Assembly (NCBI GenBank): GCA_947457255.1
Contig: CANGUZ010000008.1
Span: 1-55,139, forward strand
DNA length: 55,139 bases
DNA from: Flavobacteriaceae bacterium
Lineage (GTDB): Bacteria; Bacteroidota; Bacteroidia; Flavobacteriales; Flavobacteriaceae
Direction of reading: 5' to 3'
Shown here: positions 39,250 to 46,323 of the stretch, one piece after another
Layout of the letters: every line of letters begins with the position of its first letter
Position numbering within the stretch: the stretch's first letter is position 1
Program-made: the position numbers and the translations under genes
The notes under the pieces: generated by a model
What the model was told of the DNA's origin: nothing
Database searches by the model: none
What the model saw: the letters and a program-made list of their open reading frames with translations, nothing else

Positions 39250-39780
39250 TTACTCTAGTTCTTGCAATCCATTTTCTATTATAATCGCTTCTTGCAGGAG
39301 TATTTGCAATTTAAGTTGCTGTTTTGCTTGAACATGCAAGCCGTTTTTGTGAACAGCCTCTTCTGCCGTACCCTGTAATTCCTCCAATAGCTCCTTATGC
39401 TTTTGGTACAATTGCGCTTCATGGAGTTCTAAAAAGCGAATGAACTTCAAGCCCGTCATGGCGTACTCATATTTTTTTTCTATCAATGCCAATTTTCTTT
39501 CTACCATCATTATACGGTGGGTATTGACCAACTGCTGGTCTTCATACACCTTTTTGATTTTAGCTTGCTGAGATTCTAGGTGCGGAAAATTTTCTACCGT
39601 TGCCGGTTCTGATTGGTGAATGAACGCCAACATGCTTGCCAATTGATTTTTAGCCGCAAGAGGTAAATCCCGCTCTCCTATTTCATACATAGACCATTGA
39701 GTTCGAGTGACCCGCAAAAGCATCGCCATGTTTTCTTGCTTCATGCCTAGGTACTCTCCTATTTTTTTATCTTTTTCCAT
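39250..39780 (-). CDS. XRE-type helix-turn-helix and coiled-coil protein, probable regulator
   Basis: Starting at ATG 39780 the product is 176 residues. Residues 5-55 (IGEYLGMKQENMAMLLRVTRTQWSMYEIGERDLP) look like a Cro/C1-type HTH with the W-S-x-Y-E-x-G-x-R pattern of the recognition and following helices. Residues 60-176 are Gln/Lys/Glu-rich and predicted helical or coiled coil, probably for oligomerisation. It has no catalytic signature. Two tandem 37-bp palindromes lie just upstream (39810-39886), so it is likely autoregulated. The open frame extends to a TTG at 39846, but that would put a palindrome inside the coding region. The exact family is unknown to me. Confidence 0.7.
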   Translation of the reverse strand: MEKDKKIGEYLGMKQENMAMLLRVTRTQWSMYEIGERDLPLAAKNQLASMLAFIHQSEPATVENFPHLESQQAKIKKVYEDQQLVNTHRIMMVERKLALIEKKYEYAMTGLKFIRFLELHEAQLYQKHKELLEELQGTAEEAVHKNGLHVQAKQQLKLQILLQEAIIIENGLQELE

Positions 39781-39809
39781 ATCGTTTGCTTTTTGTTTTT
39801 GTGTGTATC

Positions 39810-39846
39810 TTGTGGCATTTCTTTCTAAACGAATTTTTTGCCACAA
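39810..39846. promoter_or_regulatory. 37-bp palindrome, copy 1 (probable operator)
   Basis: Arms TTGTGGCA (39810-39817) and TGCCACAA (39839-39846) are perfect complements around a 21-base AT-rich spacer. The inner edge is 30 bases from the HTH gene start. On the minus strand TAGTTGTG (39849-39842), one mismatch from the -7 consensus, overlaps its outer arm, so a bound protein would cover the promoter. Confidence 0.7.
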
Positions 39847-39849
39847 CTA

Positions 39850-39886
39850 TTGTGTCATTTTTTTTAAAATGAAAATTTTGCCACAG
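39850..39886. promoter_or_regulatory. 37-bp palindrome, copy 2 (probable operator or cassette edge)
   Basis: Arms TTGTGTCA and TGCCACAG with the same 21-base spacing, only 3 bases from copy 1. It is 35/37 identical to copy 3 at 46231-46267, including the whole spacer, whereas copy 1 has a different spacer. It lies 20 bases before the rightward -7 element at 39906. Confidence 0.7.
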
Positions 39887-39905
39887 ATTTTAAAAGTTTA
39901 TTTAA

Positions 39906-39913
39906 TATATTTG
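39906..39913 (+). promoter_or_regulatory. Rightward -7 element in front of the STAND gene
   Basis: TATATTTG, an exact consensus match, starting 20 bases after copy 2. It could drive the short frame at 39968 and the giant gene at 40050. Confidence 0.45.
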
Positions 39914-39967
39914 AGAAGGATTGTTATTGCTACATTGTAAGACCAATATAACTAAAATTGGGGTGAT

Positions 39968-40036
39968 ATGTTTGAAAATGTCAGTAGTATAAACTGGTTA
40001 TCGGTCAGTTTAAAAAGACAGCCAACCGCACATTAA
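39968..40036 (+). pseudogene. Possible truncated N terminus of a small membrane protein (DUF1761-like)
   Basis: A 22-codon frame starts at ATG 39968: MFENVSSINWLSV followed by an unrelated polar tail and a stop. The INWL(A/S)V start resembles the first residues of DUF1761-type small membrane proteins, which would continue into a hydrophobic helix; here the similarity ends at about base 40007. If correct, the giant gene's cassette replaced the rest of this gene. The match is very short and could be chance. Confidence 0.25.
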
Positions 40037-40049
40037 GAATATAAAATAA

Positions 40050-43000
40050 ATGAACGAAGAAAAAATATCAGCAAGTGGAGAAAGAGCAGCCATAGGAGGG
40101 TATTTGCCTCAATTTGACGAATTCGCTTGGTTTGTTTATTTGAATCTAATAAACGAGAAACTTGAGTGGATAAGAGTTGCTGATGATAAAGCTGAAAAAC
40201 TTGACGACATTCAATATTCCACTCATTTAGAACTTCACGCCTATCAAGTAAAATGGACGATTGCAGATGCAAACATATCGTTTGCAAATTTTAAGGAATT
40301 AATTCCACTTATCTCATCAAGTTGGAAAAGTTTAAAAACAAATAACCCAAGCAAAAAAGTAATACCGCACCTAATAACAAACAAGCCAGTTTCTTCACAT
40401 GATAGTTTGAAAGACGGGAACACTAAAATCGGTTCATTTGAAAATTTTCTTGCAGAGGTTTGGACAAAATTAAAATCCAATCAAGCGGTTGATGTAAAAT
40501 GGAATCTAATCATCACTGAGTTTAAAAAAGCAACAAAACTTGACGACAACGAATTTGATGAGTTTGTTCGTGTTTTCGATTTTCAGCCCAATTACGAACA
40601 GAAAAAGTTTAGCGTAAAAAACACCAGATATGCAAAAGAAGATGAAGACCTTCAGCAAATTAGCCGCTTTATTATTGAAAAAGTAGCAAGCTCAGAAAGA
40701 AGCGTTCAATTCAACCGACAAGAAATAATCAAAGAATTAGGTTGGACAGACAGATTTAAAACAGTTTTTAATCACGAATTAATCGTTGACAGACAACGGT
40801 ACCAACCAATTCAAAGTACAATTGATTTACTAAATTCAAAGTTAGCTGAACATAAATGCGGATATTTGTTCTTGCAAGGTAGTCCGGGTTCTGGAAAATC
40901 AACTTTATTAAATCAATGGTCAAAAGGTTTAAAAAAAAGAATTGTAAGATACTACGCTTTTGATTTTGTCAACCCTTCTTCTGAACGTAATTTCTACAAT
41001 CGAGGAGATGCTACTCATCTATTCTTTGATTTAGTTTTTCAATTAAAGGAGGCAGGAATATACAAAAGAGATATTCTCCCATATAAAGATTTGATTTTTC
41101 TAAAAGACGTATTCAATGAACAACTAAAAGTCGTTGGAGAAGACTTTGCAGCTACTGGTCAGCAAACCATAATAATTATTGATGGCTTAGATCATGTGCC
41201 AAGAGAGTATAAATTGACAGCAGATAGCTTCCTGAGATCTTTACCTTTGCCAGCCTCTCTTCCAGAAGGCGTTTTTATCATTTTGGGAAGCCAATCTTAT
41301 GACCTTGACGACATACAACAAGAAATAAAAACTGAATTTCAGAAAGGCGATAGAACCATTCAAATTGATTCTCTAAAAAAAGAGGAAGTCTATAAATACA
41401 TAAGCAATCTAAATATTCCTGTTCAACTTAGCGATACTCAAAAATTGCAAATATTTGAAAAGTCCCAGGGACATCCGTTATACCTTTCTTATTTAATAGA
41501 AAAAATCATTGAATCAGATTCTATTGACGATACAATAAACACTTTTGAAACCATTGATGGAAGTATTGATACCTACTATCGAAAAATATGGAATCCAATT
41601 CAACAAGAAGAAGCCTTGATTTATTTTTTGGGATTAATAGCTAGGATTAATGGTTCAATTAATCTTCAGTTTGTCCAAGAATGGGGAATTGACCAAAGTG
41701 TTTTAAAGTCATTCAAAGGAAAAGCAAAAGTGTTGTTCAATGAGTCTGCAAATTCTTTGTCGTTTTTTCATAATTCATTCAAGCAGTTTCTTCTTTATCA
41801 TACATCATTAAATTATCTAACAGATAAATTTGACCAAGAGAAAAATCTAAATTACCATAGTCAACTTGCAAATTTTTACTTAAAATCTAAAGTTGAAAAA
41901 TCATGGAAACAAAATCATCACCTTTTTCAAGCACAGCAATATGATAAATTCGTTTCTGAAGTTACGCCAGACAATTTTACTGCTCAACTATTAGATTTTA
42001 GGCCTGTTGAAGAAATAAAACAAGACGCAAAATTAGGGATTGAAGTAGCCCGACAAACTAAAGATATCAATACACTTGTAAGGTATCTGTTTTCTTTAGC
42101 AGAACTAGAAAGACGACAGTTTAATATTGACCCTGCCTCATTTACCGAAGAATATTTAGTAATAGGGAAACCTGATATAGCGAGAAATTATCTACGAACA
42201 GGAAACGTCCTTCATTGTAGTAGTGCTTATGCGTTCAAGGCTTCACGCTTATTCATGCAATTCGGACATATTTCCGAAGGAGCATGCTTATACAATTTAG
42301 CCTATCCAGAAATCATTACAGATTCGGGGATTATTATTGATGATTCACACAGGTATGAAGAAATCAGAGATTCATTAGAAGAATGGGTTTATACTGCTCC
42401 ATATTTTGAAACAACGGAACACATTTTGTCAAAAACTGAGAACATTGAATTCTCTGAAAATGCACGTTCAAATAGGTTTGAAGAAAAAGAAGCGGATTTG
42501 CATTTGCGGTTAATCGCCAATCTTGGTTATAGTTTAATTGACCAAAACGAATGGGATGATTTAAAAACGGTTTTAGAAAAAATAGGAACAACTGAACCGA
42601 GAGAAAAAAATACACTATTTCAAATTATTCAATATGCCATTGAACAGTGCTTAGAATTAAATGACAATAGCCGTGCAAATCAATATCTATCAATATTGAT
42701 AAGTCAGTTCACAAAAGAAAATACTAAACCAATTGGTAAAATATACATTGCTGATTTAGTTTTTAAAGTTACCAGAAATGTTGATGAAACACTTAGTTGG
42801 ATTGATGGTATTGAACAACCTTTGAATATTGATAAAAATCGTATGGATTATAATGGTTCTTTAGAACCTTTTATTCCGTTAATCAAACTCAATAAGCTCC
42901 TTAATTTGTGTGGAAAAGGAATCACTATTACTTCTGCAATTCCGTCTGCTATAAGAGGTTCTGATGAAGAAGTATTAATAGAATTTGAGAGAATGTTGTG

Positions 43001-46000
43001 CATTATAACTCAAATTTTAGCTGATGGAATTTTGAAGACTCAAACCTCTGGGGATGTTACGAAAAGAGCATATCCTATTGTTAGGTTTTACTACAAGGAT
43101 GTTTCTCACCGAAATAGTTATTGGTATAAATTAACACAAGCTAAAGGGAAATATTTTGACTTTTTAATTTCGGCAGTGTCAGAACATGGCAAAGAAAACC
43201 TAGAAACTTTTGGCGACTATTTATTCAATGAGTTTTCAATTAGCCCTAAATATTGGAGCACAAGCAATCAACGAAAAATAATAGAGTCATTATTGAACAA
43301 TGGCTTTAATCCTAGCAAAGCCAAAAGGCAGCTAAGCAGTTTAGAAACTTGTATGCTAGACGACCATGACATAGATGGTCGTGTTACAGAATGTGTAGCA
43401 CATTCAAAAGTGTGGTTTATTTTAGGAGAATTTGAAATTGGTGAAATGTGGCTCAAACAAGCAATTCAGGAATCTATTGGAGTTGGATATAGAAAGGATT
43501 ATCAGTTTAGCACATGGATTGAATGGCTAAGAAAAATTAATCATAAAGATCCGTCAAAAGCTACGGAAAGAATTAAATGGTTCTTATCACATTTAAACCA
43601 CATAAAAGAAACCACCGAAGGAAGGGCATATTGGAACGCCTCCGAAGAATTATTGGATGTGTCATACGAGCATAATCTAAATGATGGACTTGAACAAACT
43701 ATTTGGCAATTGGAAAACGATTTAATTGATTTTAAAGATTCAATTACTTTGTTCATTAAACACTTTGTCAATCGTGTAAAAAATGAAGATGAATTCAGAA
43801 GCATAATTCAACTTTACAATGGTTTGTATATGCTTCTTGCTGAGTCAGCCAACGCTTCTTTACTAAAAACGATCTTAAACAAAGGAAACGAAATATTACA
43901 GCAAAAGTTTTTAGAAAATTATTTACCTGGTATAATTTCAGCCATAAACATCAAGTCATACGAAGAAAATAGGTATTATTTACTTTCTGAAATTGAAAAC
44001 TTTTGTTCGGAAAACGGAATAATAATCAAGGATTATTATTCTGATTTCAAAGTTCCCAAAAAAAATAGAAAGGACGATTCTTCATCATCCTCTAACTCAT
44101 TAATTTTAAAAGTAAATCACGAAAGAATTGATGAAAATGAAGTTTTAAAACGAGTTGAAAATTTTGACGACTTCAAAAATATTATTCAACAGGAAGACCA
44201 AGCCAATTCATACTTTAATTGGTCAAAAGTTATTGACAAAATCGCTTCTTCATTGACTTCATCACAGATTAATGAAGTTGCCGAACTCGTTAAAGTTGGA
44301 AGAAGAGAATCTGACTTTTACTCTAAACTAAGTGAAGTTGCTTTTGAAATTGGAGACAATAAACTTGCCGAAAGTTTAGCCAATAAAAGTCTTGAACTAT
44401 CGAGTTCATCTGGTTGGGTAAAATTCTACGATGGTGGAACAAGAATCAATGCTTTTAATGCATTGAGAAAAATAAACTCTGCTCTTGCATCCGCTAAAGC
44501 ATTTGAAGTGTTTGCACATGATATTACCAGTAGCAATTATCCAAGTTCGTATATTGAACATCTTGACGATATTGCTCCGTTAATAACGGAAAACTATGTT
44601 GAAGAAGGAATTTGGTTTGAAGTATTTGGCTATCTGCAAAGATTAATGTCGAATAGCAGACCTGCCGAAAACCTACCTTCACTTCAATCAATAGAAAAAC
44701 CAATCTCTGAAACGTTGGTGGATTATTTATTGTATCAATCAAAGAATTCAGTTTCATTAATTCGGGAAGAATCTCTTCTGCTCTTAGCAAAATACATCAA
44801 TCAAAACAATGACTACGCATCAGCTCAATTACTAAACGGGAGAATGAATGATTACACTTCTATGGATATGATAATGACATTAAGAGAGCTGAATTCTTCA
44901 AAGATTAAAGAGGTAAAATTAATAATTCAAAACCTAGCTTCATCAAATGACTATTTGCTAAGAGAAAACGCAAAACAAATTTTAAATGAGTTAGGCGAAG
45001 ATATTCCTGTTTCTAAAAACATTGACTTGCCAAGCGTATATTCTTTACATCTTCCCAAACCACAAACATTAGAGATTAATAAAGAGGTTGACCCATATTA
45101 TCCAAATGTTGATATTACCAATCCGAGAGACTTAATACGGCCATTTGAATTTTTAATCAGAATATTATCAAAAGAATCTGGCATTGACGAATCCAATCTT
45201 ATTTACAGGGCTTACTCAATAATGAAAGAAATCGGAAACAAAGAGGAATGGACTGCTGAATATGAAAAGAAACTTAGAAATCATTTAGAAGAAGTTTCTC
45301 TAGAATATTCTTATCCGAGACCGAGGGTTATTGTTGCCCGAAGAGCAATAATGCACGTCACTAATGAATTAATTGATTCAGGCACGATTGATGACGAAAA
45401 ACTTCGAGACATTTTCATTTCACACGATTACGCAGTTTCTCATTTTAATGAAATTGAAAAGCCAGAGTTCATTCAAACAATTAAAGAAAGAGATTTTGGC
45501 GGTGTTAGCAACGATTGGATAGAGAGAATTGGTGAATCAAAAAGATTAAACGAATCATTATTGAGATATAATGAAACCTTCAAAATTATCGCAGAATATA
45601 ACCAAGTCAAAAATTTAGACTGGGGCTCTCCTACGGAAGAGTATATGTATCAACTTGCGGTTAATGATAAATTGGACAAGAGCGAGAATTATATTTTTGG
45701 TTCGGTTTTCCACCAATTAAGCAGTAATTACCACAATATAAGCGGAGGAGGACATTTTATCATTGTAATAAGAGACCACAGGTTTGATAGATTTGATATA
45801 AAATCTAATTGGATTGCGATTAATCCAGCATTAGCAAGACATTTAGGATGGTTGCCCGAACCAAATAAATTATTTGCTTGGAAAAACTCAAAAGGTGAAT
45901 TGATGGCTGAATCTATCTACTGGGCAAATGGAAATATCCAAATGAATCCAAGAAAAGATGCAGAAGTTGGAGAAGGATGGTTTGTGGTTGTTTCAGAAAC

Positions 46001-46127
46001 TGCATACAAGCAGATTAACTCAATAGAACAAAACCTATTTTTACAAAAGAAATTGGTGAGAACTAAATATGAGGATTCAACCCTAACGACAAAAGAGATT
46101 TTCAACGTAATAAAAATACAACTATGA
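40050..46127 (+). CDS. Giant STAND NTPase with Cap4/DUF4297-like nuclease N terminus (Avs-type defence candidate)
   Basis: A single protein of 2025 residues. Residues 10-75 carry GERAAIGGYLPQFDEFAWFV, then an acidic ADDKAEKLDD stretch (45-53) and YQVKW (65-69). This is the G-x-x-Y-Q...D...QxK layout of Cap4/DUF4297 PD-(D/E)xK nucleases. The P-loop core has Walker A GSPGSGKST at 277-285 and Walker B IIIIDGLD at about 374-381, followed by ILGSQ and a winged-helix-like section typical of STAND ATPases. From about residue 560 on the chain is helical, repeat-like and without membrane segments. A distinct C-terminal domain ends it (ISGGGHFIIVIRDHRFDRFD, AINPALARHLGWLPEP). Architecture and size match Avs antiphage proteins, which sense phage proteins and then cleave DNA. 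That function is inferred; no partner gene is adjacent. Confidence 0.8.
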   Translation: MNEEKISASGERAAIGGYLPQFDEFAWFVYLNLINEKLEWIRVADDKAEKLDDIQYSTHLELHAYQVKWTIADANISFANFKELIPLISSSWKSLKTNNPSKKVIPHLITNKPVSSHDSLKDGNTKIGSFENFLAEVWTKLKSNQAVDVKWNLIITEFKKATKLDDNEFDEFVRVFDFQPNYEQKKFSVKNTRYAKEDEDLQQISRFIIEKVASSERSVQFNRQEIIKELGWTDRFKTVFNHELIVDRQRYQPIQSTIDLLNSKLAEHKCGYLFLQGSPGSGKSTLLNQWSKGLKKRIVRYYAFDFVNPSSERNFYNRGDATHLFFDLVFQLKEAGIYKRDILPYKDLIFLKDVFNEQLKVVGEDFAATGQQTIIIIDGLDHVPREYKLTADSFLRSLPLPASLPEGVFIILGSQSYDLDDIQQEIKTEFQKGDRTIQIDSLKKEEVYKYISNLNIPVQLSDTQKLQIFEKSQGHPLYLSYLIEKIIESDSIDDTINTFETIDGSIDTYYRKIWNPIQQEEALIYFLGLIARINGSINLQFVQEWGIDQSVLKSFKGKAKVLFNESANSLSFFHNSFKQFLLYHTSLNYLTDKFDQEKNLNYHSQLANFYLKSKVEKSWKQNHHLFQAQQYDKFVSEVTPDNFTAQLLDFRPVEEIKQDAKLGIEVARQTKDINTLVRYLFSLAELERRQFNIDPASFTEEYLVIGKPDIARNYLRTGNVLHCSSAYAFKASRLFMQFGHISEGACLYNLAYPEIITDSGIIIDDSHRYEEIRDSLEEWVYTAPYFETTEHILSKTENIEFSENARSNRFEEKEADLHLRLIANLGYSLIDQNEWDDLKTVLEKIGTTEPREKNTLFQIIQYAIEQCLELNDNSRANQYLSILISQFTKENTKPIGKIYIADLVFKVTRNVDETLSWIDGIEQPLNIDKNRMDYNGSLEPFIPLIKLNKLLNLCGKGITITSAIPSAIRGSDEEVLIEFERMLCIITQILADGILKTQTSGDVTKRAYPIVRFYYKDVSHRNSYWYKLTQAKGKYFDFLISAVSEHGKENLETFGDYLFNEFSISPKYWSTSNQRKIIESLLNNGFNPSKAKRQLSSLETCMLDDHDIDGRVTECVAHSKVWFILGEFEIGEMWLKQAIQESIGVGYRKDYQFSTWIEWLRKINHKDPSKATERIKWFLSHLNHIKETTEGRAYWNASEELLDVSYEHNLNDGLEQTIWQLENDLIDFKDSITLFIKHFVNRVKNEDEFRSIIQLYNGLYMLLAESANASLLKTILNKGNEILQQKFLENYLPGIISAINIKSYEENRYYLLSEIENFCSENGIIIKDYYSDFKVPKKNRKDDSSSSSNSLILKVNHERIDENEVLKRVENFDDFKNIIQQEDQANSYFNWSKVIDKIASSLTSSQINEVAELVKVGRRESDFYSKLSEVAFEIGDNKLAESLANKSLELSSSSGWVKFYDGGTRINAFNALRKINSALASAKAFEVFAHDITSSNYPSSYIEHLDDIAPLITENYVEEGIWFEVFGYLQRLMSNSRPAENLPSLQSIEKPISETLVDYLLYQSKNSVSLIREESLLLLAKYINQNNDYASAQLLNGRMNDYTSMDMIMTLRELNSSKIKEVKLIIQNLASSNDYLLRENAKQILNELGEDIPVSKNIDLPSVYSLHLPKPQTLEINKEVDPYYPNVDITNPRDLIRPFEFLIRILSKESGIDESNLIYRAYSIMKEIGNKEEWTAEYEKKLRNHLEEVSLEYSYPRPRVIVARRAIMHVTNELIDSGTIDDEKLRDIFISHDYAVSHFNEIEKPEFIQTIKERDFGGVSNDWIERIGESKRLNESLLRYNETFKIIAEYNQVKNLDWGSPTEEYMYQLAVNDKLDKSENYIFGSVFHQLSSNYHNISGGGHFIIVIRDHRFDRFDIKSNWIAINPALARHLGWLPEPNKLFAWKNSKGELMAESIYWANGNIQMNPRKDAEVGEGWFVVVSETAYKQINSIEQNLFLQKKLVRTKYEDSTLTTKEIFNVIKIQL

Positions 46128-46230
46128 TACCAACCCTTCACAGTCACACACATTGCCCCGCTCACCCCGATATCCAAAATCTCCCGAAATCGAAATAAAT
46201 TAAAAAAGTATTTCTTCCACCCACTAAATG
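46128..46230. other. Cassette-end intergenic stretch of atypical composition
   Basis: The first ~70 bases after the giant gene are C-rich (repeated ACC, CAC and CCC), unlike any other intergenic stretch here, and lead up to palindrome copy 3. No gene or terminator hairpin is recognised. It may be the right end of the imported segment. Confidence 0.4.
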
Positions 46231-46267
46231 TTGTGGCATTTTTTTTAAAATGAAAATTTTGCCACAA
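46231..46267. promoter_or_regulatory. 37-bp palindrome, copy 3, upstream of uvrB
   Basis: Perfect arms TTGTGGCA and TGCCACAA around a 21-base spacer; it differs from copy 2 at two bases, both in the arms. It ends 22 bases before the uvrB -7 element, the same relation copy 2 has to the element at 39906. Confidence 0.75.
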
Positions 46268-46289
46268 GTTTTTTTATTGAATTCCTTTG

Positions 46290-46297
46290 TACCTTTG
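46290..46297 (+). promoter_or_regulatory. -7 promoter element of uvrB
   Basis: TACCTTTG, an exact consensus match, 26 bases before the ATG at 46324. Confidence 0.55.
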
Positions 46298-46323
46298 TAC
46301 TTCTGAATCTTTGTCCCTAATCA

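Noticed and set aside
39781..39846. Upstream TTG start for the HTH protein giving 198 residues
   Set aside because: The extra codons are palindrome copy 1 and its flank, and the HTH fold begins just after ATG 39780.
45917..46267. Minus-strand frame whose start (WQNFHFKKNAT) resembles the frame in front of the HTH gene (WQKIRLERNAT)
   Set aside because: The likeness comes only from the shared palindrome read in the same direction; the rest is antisense to the giant gene.
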